Notes: a model not told the origin generated them from the letters alone. DNA of 64,000 bases from Marispirochaeta aestuarii (GCF_002087085.1 NZ_MWQY01000006.1:124001-188000), one strand, 5' to 3'; positions 28,054 through 37,496 are shown, counted from the stretch's first letter. Made by a program: numbers and translations.

Positions 28054-29547
28054 ATGTCTTTTCGACAAAACCTTTTTCTGCTTATTTTACTACCCTTCAC
28101 CCTTCTCACGGTACTTCAGATTGGCGGTCTGCAGCAGGTTATCAAACAGATCCGAAAGGCCAGGGAAAGCTACGAGGTTTCGGAGATTCAGACCGTCGCC
28201 TCAAGAATAGAGCTGATGCTTCGGATGATGCAGAATGCGGCGATCAATCTCTCCCGTCCCGAAGAGATCCGAAGGGCCCTTGAACGGGGAGACAACAACA
28301 CCCTCTACGACTGGAGTTCCTCCTTCTCCCAGAGCTTTGACACAATCATATTCAGCGATCAGGACGGCATTGTGGTCGCCAGGGCGCCGGATGAGTTCCG
28401 CTTCGGAGACTCGATAGCCGAACTCCCCTTTTTTACCGAGACCCCCATGGATGAGTGTTATCTTGGAATAGCGGAAATAGACGGGGTAAAGAGTATTGTC
28501 GTTTCCCGGCTTATCAAGAAATACAACGATATCGTGCTGGGTAACGTCACCATTACCATCGCCATAACACGGGAACGACTGGCCTCGCTGGTCCGGGACA
28601 CCAACGAGATACTGCTCAGTCATAAAAACTCCGAACCCGTCAGCTCGAACGAGGCAATCTCCCCTCAGGAGCATGCATATCGGGCGCTTCCCTTCACGGA
28701 AGAATACGCCCCGGTGCTCTCGGGTTTTCGCATAGCCTTCACCGATTACAGTACCTACATACGGCTTCTGGAACTGCAGAGGACCATGACCACCAGCAGC
28801 CTGCTTGCACTCATCATAACCCTGCTTGTTCTGTTTCTGCTGCTGCAGCGGGAGCTTCGTCCCTATTCCTGGATCACGCACTCCCTTATGGACTACGCAG
28901 AACAGAGAATTGATCTTGATGGGACCCGTGAACAGCTGGAAAGGATGCCGAAAAACAACAACCGCGATGCCGGCAGAATTGCCGGGGCCCTGCTGCGGAT
29001 GCTCGAGGCGGTCCAATCCAACCTGAGCCATATCGAGACTATCGCCCAGAAGGACTCCCTGACCGGACTTGCGAATCGTCGCAGTCTCGATTCGCTCCTT
29101 GCAGCGGAGATTGAAAAGGCCCTCCGTTATCGTACTCCCCTTTCGGTCATCCTTCTTGATATCGACCATTTCAAGGAGGTCAATGACAGCTACGGACACC
29201 AGAGCGGAGATACGGTACTCAAACGACTTGCCGCACTCCTTGAAACAAACAGCCGCTCCAGCGATCTGATCGGGCGATGGGGAGGTGAGGAGTTCATGAT
29301 AATATCTCCCGGATCCTCTGCGGAAAAAGCCAGGGTGTATGCGGAAAAACTGCGGGAACTCCTGGAGAAGCAGGAATATTCCGTACAAATACAGGCAACC
29401 GGAAGTTTCGGAATAGCCGAATACAACTTTGGGGAATCAGGTTCAAGCCTGATTGAACGGGCGGACAGGGCCCTCTACCGTGCAAAATCCGGCGGAAGAA
29501 ACAGGGTAGAGCTTGAGCCGCACAATCAGGCGGGAAAATCGGTATAA
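28054..29547 (+). CDS. Membrane-bound diguanylate cyclase (GGDEF)
   Basis: 497 residues. One N-terminal helix (about 7-28), a periplasmic region (about 30-245), a second helix (about 250-270), a linker, then a GGDEF domain. The active site is WGGEEF (about 408-413), a permitted variant, and the I-site Arg-Ser-Ser-Asp lies five residues before it, so it should make c-di-GMP with product inhibition. It is coupled to the PhnD-like gene (1-nt gap). Its last 22 nt overlap the convergent DHH phosphoesterase gene. Confidence 0.93.
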   Translation: MSFRQNLFLLILLPFTLLTVLQIGGLQQVIKQIRKARESYEVSEIQTVASRIELMLRMMQNAAINLSRPEEIRRALERGDNNTLYDWSSSFSQSFDTIIFSDQDGIVVARAPDEFRFGDSIAELPFFTETPMDECYLGIAEIDGVKSIVVSRLIKKYNDIVLGNVTITIAITRERLASLVRDTNEILLSHKNSEPVSSNEAISPQEHAYRALPFTEEYAPVLSGFRIAFTDYSTYIRLLELQRTMTTSSLLALIITLLVLFLLLQRELRPYSWITHSLMDYAEQRIDLDGTREQLERMPKNNNRDAGRIAGALLRMLEAVQSNLSHIETIAQKDSLTGLANRRSLDSLLAAEIEKALRYRTPLSVILLDIDHFKEVNDSYGHQSGDTVLKRLAALLETNSRSSDLIGRWGGEEFMIISPGSSAEKARVYAEKLRELLEKQEYSVQIQATGSFGIAEYNFGESGSSLIERADRALYRAKSGGRNRVELEPHNQAGKSV

Positions 29548-30581
29548 TCCAGCAGGGGTTTCCAGCGTGCATCCTCATGGCCGAGGTGTCTGGCAAAGGA
29601 GTCCACCAGGGATGAAACTACGCGATTTATCTCGCCGGCGGACATTCCCTCCAGGGACAGGACTCCTCCTGCGGACCTGTCGTGTCCCCCGGCGTTATCC
29701 TTTACCAGGGGCAGTTTTTTTATCAGGGCGCCGGCGTTCATCCGCTCGCTGGAAGTTCTGATGGACAGGATCAGGCTCTCCCTGAATATACCCGTGCAGA
29801 GGACGGAGCTGATTCGTTCATGCTTGAGAAAGAAATCCGCCATCTCCGCAATAATTTCGGGATGATAAATCCTCGTCAGATGGGTCGTAATGGTGTTGCG
29901 ATAAATCAGGGCATTATTCAGGGCCCTTCCAAGCTGCAGGAAATAGTAGTGCGGCAGATTGGGATTAACTATTTCACCGTACTTCCGAATACTCGCCTGG
30001 GTATAGACAGTCAGGTAGGCCTGGATATCTTCCGCGGAAGCCTCCCGGTGCATGCTCTGGGTCTCCGAATCGATGGCGTAGGCCAGGGCAGTTGCAATAT
30101 CTGCGGGGACATCGACCCCGGCAGTCTTCAGCAGTTCAACCAGGAGAGTGGCAGTTGCGCCGATCTCCGGATTAATAAGCACCAGGTCTCCAAGGGTATC
30201 CTTGCGCCGGGGGTGGTGATCGATCACGATGGTGCACCTGTCCCTGGCGCTCAGCACGTTGTTTCCCGCCCCGGGCTGTGAATCGATCAGGGCAATGGAA
30301 TCGTAGCGGGAAGGTTTTATACGATTGTACTGCTTAAGATGAATCCCGAGCTTTTTTACCATGGTGCGGTTTTCCGCCCTGGCAATAATACCGGAGTAGG
30401 CAATACTCGAACTGAGCTTGAATTTCTCTTTAAGAAGCAGCTGCAGCGCCGCCCCGGAGGCTATGGCATCGGGGTCCGGATGGGTGTGCAGAAGAATGAG
30501 AAGCTCCTCTTTACCCGCCAGAATATCCTCAAGGCGCTTGAGAACGGACTCCGCATTCCAGCTGTTCTTTCCACCTGGCAT
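29526..30581 (-). CDS. DHH/DHHA1 phosphoesterase, NrnA-like
   Basis: 351 residues. DHH motifs: HTHPDPDAIAS (His34, Asp36, Asp38), a DSQPGAG motif and IDHHPRR. The C-terminal DHHA1 motif is GGHDRSAGG. NrnA-type enzymes cut short oligonucleotides such as pGpG and may dephosphorylate pAp. The order and length fit NrnA rather than RecJ. It lies between two diguanylate cyclase genes, so final breakdown of pGpG from c-di-GMP is an attractive but unproven role. Manganese is the expected cofactor. Confidence 0.85.
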   Translation of the reverse strand: MPGGKNSWNAESVLKRLEDILAGKEELLILLHTHPDPDAIASGAALQLLLKEKFKLSSSIAYSGIIARAENRTMVKKLGIHLKQYNRIKPSRYDSIALIDSQPGAGNNVLSARDRCTIVIDHHPRRKDTLGDLVLINPEIGATATLLVELLKTAGVDVPADIATALAYAIDSETQSMHREASAEDIQAYLTVYTQASIRKYGEIVNPNLPHYYFLQLGRALNNALIYRNTITTHLTRIYHPEIIAEMADFFLKHERISSVLCTGIFRESLILSIRTSSERMNAGALIKKLPLVKDNAGGHDRSAGGVLSLEGMSAGEINRVVSSLVDSFARHLGHEDARWKPLLDYTDFPA

Positions 30582-30684
30582 CAGGACTTTCCGGATCCGA
30601 TTATGAAAAACTTATAGCATGGGAACATCACTTCAAGTATACTATAGCAGACCCGAGAATGAAACCGGTGAGGAACAGAAAGAA

Positions 30685-32130
30685 ATGCGACTGTCTCTGA
30701 AAAACAGACTGCTAATTCTACTCAGTATAACCATGCTCACAGCATTCGTCCTGATAAGCGTTCTGAACTATTCCACCGCGCGAAGGGCCATAACCCACGA
30801 GATAACCAGTTCGTCCCTTCCCCTTCTCAGGGAAAACATCTATTCGGAGATTCGGGAGGATTTTATTCCCTCCATGAATATCGCCTCAATGATGGCCACC
30901 GACTCTTTCCTCAAGAACTGGGCCCTGGCAGGAGAAGAGGATACTGATCAGATCATACAGTATCTGCAGGAAATCAGAGATAAATATACCTATAAATCGA
31001 CGTTCTTTGTCTCCGCATTAACCGGCAGATACTACCACTACGACGGTATTCTGAAAAACATCAGTTCCGAAGACCCCCACGACATCTGGTTCTATGATTT
31101 CATTCGATCCGGGAAGGATTTTGAACTTGATGTGGACAGCGACGAAGCGGCACAAAACCGGCTGACCATTTTCTTCAACTACCGGGTGGAAGATTATAAC
31201 GGGAAGCTTCTGGGCGTAACGGGAGTTGGAATCGTCATGGATGATTTCGCGGGCTACCTTCGGAATCGTCAGGAAAAATACAACAGGCGTATTTTCCTTA
31301 CAGATCACCAGGGCCTCATACAGGCCCATTCAGATACTGCCAAGGTCGAACGCGAGTTCATCACCATAAAACCCGGTATTTCCTCAATCGCCCAGGACAT
31401 ACTCCTGGCCGAAGATACACCCCTGAACGCCACCTATACCGGAGGACACGGAAAAGTCCTTGTAACCTCCCGATATATTCCCGCCATAGACTGGTTCCTG
31501 ATAGTTGAACAGGATGAAAACACCGCCCTCAGCAGCACCCGGGCCGCCCTGATCCGAACCATACTCATCGGAATAGCCGCCTCTCTTCTGATAATTCTGT
31601 TCAGCACCCTTACAATAAACCGCTACCATGCCCGGCTGGAAGAACTTGCAACAACCGACAGTCTTACCGGCTGCGCGAACCGCCGGGAACTTGAAAGACA
31701 GCTTGAACGCCTCCATTACCGGAAGGCCCGCTACGGTTCCGATGTAGCCCTGATAATCATCGACGTGGACAATTTCAAACGCCTGAATGATACCCGGGGA
31801 CACCAGGTGGGAGACCAGGTACTCAAGGTCCTGACGGATACAATTCAGGAAAGCATACGCCCCGATGACACCCTTGCCCGATGGGGGGGAGACGAGTTCG
31901 TGATCCTCATTGAAGACAACCTGAACGCCGCCCGGACCATCGCCGAACGGCTCAGGTATTTCTTCTTCAAAAACTGGACTGAACAGAAACAGGAAGGACC
32001 TGCCATTTCCCTCAGCATGGGTATAGCGGAACTCGGAAATACCGAGGATATCGCCAGCCTGATCCAGAAAGCTGACGGTGCCCTGTACCGTGCAAAACGC
32101 TCCGGAAAGGACAGGATAGAAATCAGCTGA
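30685..32130 (+). CDS. Membrane diguanylate cyclase with extracytoplasmic sensor
   Basis: 481 residues from ATG 30685, chosen for the GAGGA RBS and because a membrane helix follows at once (LLILLSITMLTAFVLISVL). A longer in-frame start at 30619 is possible. A Cache-like sensor (about 45-285) lies between two helices. The GGDEF domain has WGGDEF near 400 and an I-site Arg-Pro-Asp-Asp five residues upstream, so it is probably active. It is divergent from the DHH gene. The sensor ligand is unknown. Confidence 0.9.
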   Translation: MRLSLKNRLLILLSITMLTAFVLISVLNYSTARRAITHEITSSSLPLLRENIYSEIREDFIPSMNIASMMATDSFLKNWALAGEEDTDQIIQYLQEIRDKYTYKSTFFVSALTGRYYHYDGILKNISSEDPHDIWFYDFIRSGKDFELDVDSDEAAQNRLTIFFNYRVEDYNGKLLGVTGVGIVMDDFAGYLRNRQEKYNRRIFLTDHQGLIQAHSDTAKVEREFITIKPGISSIAQDILLAEDTPLNATYTGGHGKVLVTSRYIPAIDWFLIVEQDENTALSSTRAALIRTILIGIAASLLIILFSTLTINRYHARLEELATTDSLTGCANRRELERQLERLHYRKARYGSDVALIIIDVDNFKRLNDTRGHQVGDQVLKVLTDTIQESIRPDDTLARWGGDEFVILIEDNLNAARTIAERLRYFFFKNWTEQKQEGPAISLSMGIAELGNTEDIASLIQKADGALYRAKRSGKDRIEIS

Positions 32131-32187
32131 TCCCGGGCCCTTCTGATTTTGAGAACGATTCATCCCCATAGATTCGATTTCGTGGAT

Positions 32188-32254
32188 AAGGAGGACCGCG
32201 GGTAATCATGACGACGCAGGATATGGGGCAAAGAGTAGTTTTTTGAGTCGCCTT
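32188..32254 (+). repeat. Conserved intergenic element, copy A (candidate structured RNA or dispersed repeat)
   Basis: The core 32191-32244 matches copy B (58078-58131, opposite strand) at about 49 of 54 positions. It includes GAGGACCGCGGG, TGACGACGCAGGATATGG and AGAGTAGTTTTT, identical in both. Flanking arms AAGGAGGAC (32188-32196) and GTCGCCTT (32247-32254) can pair imperfectly. It lies between a diguanylate cyclase gene and sua5. Copy A contains a 12-codon frame (from ATG 32208), but copy B does not keep it, so it is not coding. Confidence 0.7.
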
Positions 32255-32277
32255 TATGATATCTTAACAGAACCACT

Positions 32278-33558
32278 ATGATACACCGAGCACTGGAAAC
32301 CATCCTCCTAGATAACGACTGTATCGGCGGGAACTCTCTTCCCGAAAATCTTTCACAACGGTATCGGATAGCCCTTTACTCCGGGACTGATCCCGATACC
32401 CCGGAGAGCCCACCGGAAGCGGTTTTTCTTATCAGCGACAAGAATGCCCTCCTCGCTGAAGGCGAATCCCGGGGTATTTTCAGCCTTCAGATACTGAACT
32501 CCGAGAATCTTACCCACATGAGCGCAATCCCCCCGGAGCGGCTGGTATTTCACAGTCTCCATGCCGCCGTGGACTGGATACTGAAGCATCCGAACGCGCG
32601 GGAAGACCTTCAGAAGGCCATAGATAAGGGGGCACTTTCCTTGAGGCAGGGAAAACTGACCGCCTTCCCCACCGAGACAGTATACGGACTTGGCGCCGAC
32701 GCGCTGAACCGGGATGCCGTCAAGCTGATATTCAAGGCCAAACAGCGCCCTTTTTACGATCCGCTGATCGTCCACATAAGTGAACTGCAGCAGCTCGACA
32801 CGCTGGTGCTGGAGTTTCCCGAAAAGGCCCGCCGGCTTGCTGAAGCCTTCTGGCCGGGGCCCCTGACCCTGGTATTGAAAAAAGATTCCCGGGTTCCGGA
32901 TATCGTGACCGCCGGACACCCGACGGTGGCAATCCGCATGCCTTCCAACCCCTGGGCCCGGGAACTTATTCACCGGGCGGGGACGCCGGTGGCTGCCCCC
33001 AGCGCCAACCTCTTCGGACGTACAAGCCCGACAACCGCAGCTCACGTGGCTGAACAGCTTTCAGGCAGCTACGAAGTCCTGATAGATGCAGGTGCATGTC
33101 GGGTAGGACTCGAATCCACCGTCCTCTCCCTGGCGGGAGAGCGGCCCCTCCTGCTGCGCAGCGGCGGAGTAAGCCGGGAGCAGATAGAAGAGATTATCGG
33201 CCCGGTGGAAGTCCCGGCAAAAACACGAGCCGGAGACGCCGAGAGTCCGGGGATGCTGCCCAACCATTACGCCCCGGTGACCCCCCTGCTTATGGTAGAA
33301 GATGTTCGTGACTATGCGGAGAACCGGGATATCGGCTGCATCCTGTTTGAGAAGCCGGATATCGACTTCCAAGGCCCCACAGTACAGGTGAGCGGAAACC
33401 GCAACGCGGATGAGATCGCGGTGAATATCTATGCCGCCCTCCGCAGCCTCGACGGGAAGGGCCTGCGCCTGATTGTCTGTGAATGGTGCCCGGAGTCAGG
33501 AATCGGAGCTGCGGTCAACGACCGGCTGACGAAGGCTTCCGCGAAACCTCAGGGATAG
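32278..33558 (+). CDS. Threonylcarbamoyl-AMP synthase (Sua5/YwlC) with an N-terminal extension
   Basis: 426 residues. The YrdC domain begins near residue 115 and carries KLTAFPTETVYGLGADA (126-142), KAKQRPFYDPLIVH, PVAAPSANLFGRTSPTTA and GLESTVL. The Sua5 C-terminal domain follows (SPGMLPNHYAP, then IGCILFE). It makes threonylcarbamoyl-adenylate for tRNA t6A37. Ordinary Sua5 proteins are about 330-350 residues; the first 115 residues here are extra and unrecognised. No clear RBS; a -10 TATGAT lies at 32255-32260. The 3' end overlaps the convergent glycosylase gene by 10 nt. Confidence 0.92.
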   Translation: MIHRALETILLDNDCIGGNSLPENLSQRYRIALYSGTDPDTPESPPEAVFLISDKNALLAEGESRGIFSLQILNSENLTHMSAIPPERLVFHSLHAAVDWILKHPNAREDLQKAIDKGALSLRQGKLTAFPTETVYGLGADALNRDAVKLIFKAKQRPFYDPLIVHISELQQLDTLVLEFPEKARRLAEAFWPGPLTLVLKKDSRVPDIVTAGHPTVAIRMPSNPWARELIHRAGTPVAAPSANLFGRTSPTTAAHVAEQLSGSYEVLIDAGACRVGLESTVLSLAGERPLLLRSGGVSREQIEEIIGPVEVPAKTRAGDAESPGMLPNHYAPVTPLLMVEDVRDYAENRDIGCILFEKPDIDFQGPTVQVSGNRNADEIAVNIYAALRSLDGKGLRLIVCEWCPESGIGAAVNDRLTKASAKPQG

Positions 33559-34046
33559 TTCAACGCAGTGCGTATCTGCCCCCAAGCCGCGAGCTTCCTC
33601 TCAAAGGGTACCGCATGAGCAGGGCTCGTGGACGGAAGTCGTATCAGCTCTATACTCCGGGGAGGGTGAAACTTTCCCTTAAAAAGCGTATAGGCCCTGG
33701 TACCGTTGCAGAAGACGTGGGAAATTCCGGGACAGGAATCAAAAAGGGAGGGAAAATCGTTCAGTTCTTCATCCTGAATATTCTGATCCAGACTTCCCTT
33801 GCGAAAACAGGTACCCACAACGTCCCATAGAGCTATGGAATGACGAAGAAGCATCTCCTTCCGGGCTTCATACTCTGCCGGCAGAGGTTCCCCCAGAAGG
33901 GCGGCCATGAGCGGCCAGAAGGCATTGCGGGGATGGGCGTAGTATTGTCTTCTGCGCAGGGATTCTTCCCCTGGCATGGACCCGAGAATCAGCACCCGGG
34001 GGTTCCGGGGCAGTATCGGTGGAAAGGAGTTGAGACGTTCCGGCAT
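33549..34046 (-). CDS. DNA-deoxyinosine (hypoxanthine) glycosylase, UDG superfamily
   Basis: About 165 residues from the preferred ATG 34046 (MPERLNSFPPILPRNPRVLI); ATGs at 34058 and 34082 are also possible. Motif 1, LILGSMPGEESLRRRQYYAHPRNAFWPLM, and the later VGTCFRKGSLDQNI are typical of the family 6 (HDG) glycosylases, which remove hypoxanthine from DNA. The C-terminal motif RLPSTSPAHA fits the family's LPSTSPA. Upstream in-frame sequence would overlap the divergent patatin gene and is not used. It overlaps sua5 by 10 nt at the 3' end. Confidence 0.9.
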   Translation of the reverse strand: MPERLNSFPPILPRNPRVLILGSMPGEESLRRRQYYAHPRNAFWPLMAALLGEPLPAEYEARKEMLLRHSIALWDVVGTCFRKGSLDQNIQDEELNDFPSLFDSCPGISHVFCNGTRAYTLFKGKFHPPRSIELIRLPSTSPAHAVPFERKLAAWGQIRTALNYP

Positions 34047-34132
34047 CAACTCAAGCATACAGAAAACAGGCAGAAACGTCATTGCCCTGAACTGCGACGA
34101 GGTATATAACAGAAACAGGGAGGAGGGGGAAA

Positions 34133-34903
34133 ATGTTTTCCAAAAAAAAGATCGGCTTGACCCTGAGCGGTGGCGCCGCCCGCGGCTTTGCACATATCGG
34201 TGTATTGAAGGTGCTGCAGGAGAATTCCATACCCATTCATTATGTAACGGGAACAAGTGTGGGTTCCATAGTTGGGGCCCTTATCTGCGGCGGTTACGGA
34301 TGGGAGGAGATCCTGAAGATAGCCCGGGACCTGAAATGGTCGGAGCTTGTCCGTCCCACCCTTTCGGGGATGGGTCTTGTAAAGTCCGACCGTCTGGAGA
34401 ACTTTATTAACGACCTGCTGGGATCTGTGGAGTTCAGGGATCTCGAAATCCCCTTACGGGTAGTCGCTGTGGACCTCAACAGGGCCGAGGAGCTGATCTT
34501 CGATTCAGGTTCCGTGGCACGGGCGGTTCGGGCCAGCTCATCGGTACCGGGGATCTTTGAACCGGTACTGGAAAAAAAGCGGGTTCTGGTGGACGGCGGT
34601 GTAATAAACAACCTGCCCTGTTCCCTTGCCCGGAAGATGGGGGCCCAGAAGGTTATAGCCGTGGACCTGAACGCGAATCCCTCCAACGATCAGCCGCCGG
34701 AGAACCTGCTGGACATTACCTACCGGAGTTTCGCCATAATGCTGAACAACAGCAGTATGGAAGGCCGAAGCAACGCCGACATAGTCATTCAACCGGAGCT
34801 CCATGACTACAACTACCATGACCTTTCGAAGGCCGACGATATGGTTCGCAAGGGGGAGGAAGCCGCTCAGGCTCAGATAAAGCGTTTAAAGCGTCTTCGC
34901 TGA
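34133..34903 (+). CDS. Patatin-like phospholipase (RssA/YlbK type)
   Basis: 256 residues. Oxyanion-hole glycines GLTLSGGAARGFAHIGVL, nucleophile Ser42 in GTSVG and the catalytic Asp in DGGVINNLP are all present, so the Ser-Asp dyad is intact. Family members hydrolyse acyl esters of lipids; no signal peptide, so it is cytoplasmic or membrane-associated. A strong RBS (GGGAGGAGGGGG) precedes the ATG. The gene is convergent with trxB. Confidence 0.93.
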   Translation: MFSKKKIGLTLSGGAARGFAHIGVLKVLQENSIPIHYVTGTSVGSIVGALICGGYGWEEILKIARDLKWSELVRPTLSGMGLVKSDRLENFINDLLGSVEFRDLEIPLRVVAVDLNRAEELIFDSGSVARAVRASSSVPGIFEPVLEKKRVLVDGGVINNLPCSLARKMGAQKVIAVDLNANPSNDQPPENLLDITYRSFAIMLNNSSMEGRSNADIVIQPELHDYNYHDLSKADDMVRKGEEAAQAQIKRLKRLR

Positions 34904-34922
34904 CCCCTTGCCGGAAGTTCGA

Positions 34923-35915
34923 TCAGGTACTCTCCTTCTCAGTCAGGTAACGCTCCGCTTCCAGGGCTGCCATGCATCCCGAACCAGCTGCGGTAACCGC
35001 CTGACGGTACACCTTGTCTTTTACATCTCCGCAGGCGAATACCCCGGGAAGCTCTGTTGCCGTGGAGTCAGGCTTCGCCACCAGGTAGCCGGTCTCGTCG
35101 GTCTTCAGCTGCCCCTGCAGGAAGGCTGTATTGGGGGTATGCCCGACGGCGTAGAAGAGTCCCTTTGCGGGGATATCATAGACCTCGCCGCTCTTGTTGT
35201 TTTTGACCTTGACCCCGCCCAGGAAGCGCATTCCGAATTTGTTCGCTTCCCCCTGGAGGGCCTCGACGGCATTGGTATTCCAGTGAATCTCGATCTTGGG
35301 ATTGTTGAAAACCCTGTCCTGCATTGCCTTGCTTGCCCTGAAAACATCCCGGCGTACCAGCATGTGGACGGATGAACCGAATTTCGACAGATAGCTGGCC
35401 TCTTCACAGGCGGTATCACCGCCGCCTATAACGACAAGGGGCTGGTCCCGGTACATGGGAAGGGCCCCGTCACAGACTGCACAGGCGGAGATACCCTTCT
35501 GCCACAGTTCTTCCTCTCCCTTTATTCCAAGTCTTTTTGCGGTAGCCCCTGTTGCGATGATTACAGTCTCCGTAAGAAACTCCTCGGCACTGTCGCCTGT
35601 TCCCACAATAACCTTTTTTGGGCTGGATTTCAGATCCACGGATTCCACGGTCCTGGTTTCGATACGCGTACCCAGCCGCTGGGACTGCTCCCGCATCCTG
35701 TCCATGAGGACCGGGCCACTGATACCTTCCGGAAAACCGGGATAGTTTTCAACCTCGGTTGTGGTAGTCAGCTGCCCTCCGGCGGCAACTCCGGCGGCCA
35801 TGAATCCTTCAAACATCAAAGGGTGCAGTTCCGCCCTCGCAGCATATATGGCCGCGGTATGTCCGGCAGGTCCCGACCCGATTATGATTACCTTTTCAAC
35901 TTTGTCAGATGCCAT
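34923..35915 (-). CDS. trxB: Thioredoxin reductase
   Basis: 330 residues. FAD-binding [16 protein letters not shown] at the N-terminus, the redox pair Cys145-Ala-Val-Cys148 ([11 protein letters not shown]), NADPH site [10 protein letters not shown] and C-terminal [11 protein letters not shown]. It reduces thioredoxin with NADPH in the cytoplasm. RBS AGGAGG. A promoter (35961-35999) overlaps the end of the upstream lipoprotein gene, so trxB can be transcribed alone. Confidence 0.96.
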   Translation of the reverse strand: MASDKVEKVIIIGSGPAGHTAAIYAARAELHPLMFEGFMAAGVAAGGQLTTTTEVENYPGFPEGISGPVLMDRMREQSQRLGTRIETRTVESVDLKSSPKKVIVGTGDSAEEFLTETVIIATGATAKRLGIKGEEELWQKGISACAVCDGALPMYRDQPLVVIGGGDTACEEASYLSKFGSSVHMLVRRDVFRASKAMQDRVFNNPKIEIHWNTNAVEALQGEANKFGMRFLGGVKVKNNKSGEVYDIPAKGLFYAVGHTPNTAFLQGQLKTDETGYLVAKPDSTATELPGVFACGDVKDKVYRQAVTAAGSGCMAALEAERYLTEKEST

Positions 35916-35960
35916 ACGTGTGTGTTCCTCCTGAATGCTCCCAGGAATAAACCCGGTTTC

Positions 35961-35999
35961 TATATATATAAATATCTTAATATTTATCTAAAATGTCAA
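35961..35999 (-). promoter_or_regulatory. trxB promoter overlapping the lipoprotein gene end
   Basis: On the minus strand a perfect -35 TTGACA (35999-35994) is formed by the last Leu-Thr codons of the lipoprotein gene. The -10 region is very AT-rich (GATATT at 35976-35971 after 17 nt, then TATATATATA). Confidence 0.55.
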
Positions 36000-36500
36000 T
36001 GCCTCAACTATCCTCTCGGCACACCACTCGACAAAATCACGGTCCCAGATATCATATTGATCCGCTTCGTCATTCCCTGACAACTGAAAGCGGCTTCGCC
36101 GATATTCCAGCCTACCCAGGAGTGTTCCAATACGACTGTTATCCCTGTCCATCAGGGATCCTTCAAGGTGGATTTCGTATCGTTTGGAAAGAAATCCCGG
36201 ACTCCTGTCTTCCCGGGACTGAACCTGCGTGCGCAACAGGAGTTTCAGCTCAACCTCGGGACTTCCCGGCGGGCGGAACCTCTTTTCGGTCTCACCGGCA
36301 ATTCTACGGCTGAATTCACTGCTGTCCAGGGCAGAGAAGGATACAGCAGCACCGGGGGACGGTTCTTCGAAGAGCTCCAGAGTAAGCCCGGGTTCACTCC
36401 GCCCGGCTGGAGCTCCGCTGCAGGCAAAAAATACAAGTACCGACATCGTCAACAGTACGGGTATCAGTTTTTGTAAGGTTTTTCCGGAGGATATCTGCAT
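35988..36500 (-). CDS. Hypothetical lipoprotein
   Basis: 170 residues, not recognised. A hydrophobic N-terminal segment (LIPVLLTMSVLVFFACSG) ends in a lipobox FFAC, so it is a predicted lipoprotein. The mature part is hydrophilic with probable beta strands (VELKLLLRTQVQS, KRYEIHLEGSLMDRDNSRIG, GRLEYRRSRFQLSG) and ends DFVEWCAERIVEALTF. The strand pattern resembles small periplasmic assembly or penicillin-binding-protein-activator-type lipoproteins, but I have no firm match. It lies upstream of trxB on the same strand. Confidence 0.7.
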   Translation of the reverse strand: MQISSGKTLQKLIPVLLTMSVLVFFACSGAPAGRSEPGLTLELFEEPSPGAAVSFSALDSSEFSRRIAGETEKRFRPPGSPEVELKLLLRTQVQSREDRSPGFLSKRYEIHLEGSLMDRDNSRIGTLLGRLEYRRSRFQLSGNDEADQYDIWDRDFVEWCAERIVEALTF

Positions 36501-36536
36501 ATCTTAAAGGATACAGCAACTCCAGTTCCCGGGCAA

Positions 36537-37496
36537 CTAGGTAAAACCGCTCACCTTGAGAATGGTCAGGATTACCGTGAGGCTGAGAAAACAGAAGGAG
36601 GTACTGACAAGTATGACACTTCCGGCGGTGTCCCGGTCGGCCCCCATGGCATCGGCCATGGGATAACTCGCCACCGCCGCAGGCGCGCCGGAGAAAACAG
36701 CAAGTATAACCAGGGCTTCACCGTTAAGGCCCAGAATAATTCCGATAATCACCGCAAAAAAAGGCAGAATAAAAAGCTTAAGAAAGGAGCTTATCGCAGC
36801 TACAGGATAATGGCCTCCGGAGCGATATTCCCCCATTGAGCCGCCGATGCCTACCAGTGCCAGGGGCAGAGCGAGACGCTGCAGATAGGTCAGGGCGTCG
36901 GTCAACACCGCGGGAAGGGGAATATGTGCAGAAGAAACCAGAACACCCAGAATAATCGAGGTAATCAGGGGATTGCGGAAACTTTTACCGAGTACGGTAA
37001 AGGCTTTCTTTACAGGGTGGGCATGAACCTCAACATCCTTCCCCAGCAAGGAAAGTACCACCACGCTGGCAAAGTTATGAAGGGGTAAAAAGAAGGCAAT
37101 AAGGAGTGCACCGGCAGGGACCCACTGGGGTCCCAGAATCTGGTCAAGTACAGCCAGCCCGATAATGGCAAAGTTACCCCTCAGGGCACCCTGTACAAAT
37201 GAAGCTTTCTGAGGATCTGACAGGCGCAGTGCTCCGCCCACAAGATACCCCGCTATCGTGGTAAGGATCATTGCTGTTGCAAAGGAGAGAATTTCACGCC
37301 AGGGAAGACCGCTGGAGAAGTCGGCACCGGCGGTGTTCAGAAATACCAGCGCCGGCATGGCCACATAGAAGACAAGCCTGTTGGCGCTGCCGATAAAGGA
37401 ATCATCGACCCACCGAAGCGCAAAGGCCAGGTATCCCAGAAGAAGCACCAGAAAGATCGGTGCTATTTTCAGCAGTATAAGAGTAAGTACAGCCAT
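36537..37496 (-). CDS. AEC-family (auxin efflux carrier-like) permease
   Basis: 319 residues from ATG 37496. An upstream in-frame start would run into trkH (stop at 37519), and MAVLTLILLKIAPIFLVLLLG is a normal AEC beginning. Ten hydrophobic helices in two halves are visible, with conserved FYVAMPALVFLNTA and a C-terminal GAPAAVASYPMADAMGADRD segment. AEC proteins move organic anions such as malate in bacteria. It starts 22 nt after trkH, so it is probably in the trk operon. Confidence 0.85.
   Translation of the reverse strand: MAVLTLILLKIAPIFLVLLLGYLAFALRWVDDSFIGSANRLVFYVAMPALVFLNTAGADFSSGLPWREILSFATAMILTTIAGYLVGGALRLSDPQKASFVQGALRGNFAIIGLAVLDQILGPQWVPAGALLIAFFLPLHNFASVVVLSLLGKDVEVHAHPVKKAFTVLGKSFRNPLITSIILGVLVSSAHIPLPAVLTDALTYLQRLALPLALVGIGGSMGEYRSGGHYPVAAISSFLKLFILPFFAVIIGIILGLNGEALVILAVFSGAPAAVASYPMADAMGADRDTAGSVILVSTSFCFLSLTVILTILKVSGFT

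Noticed and set aside
32208-32246. A 12-codon frame inside element copy A (starts ATG ACG ACG CAG)
   Set aside because: Copy B has CTG at the start and an early TAG, so the frame is not conserved; the element is not coding.
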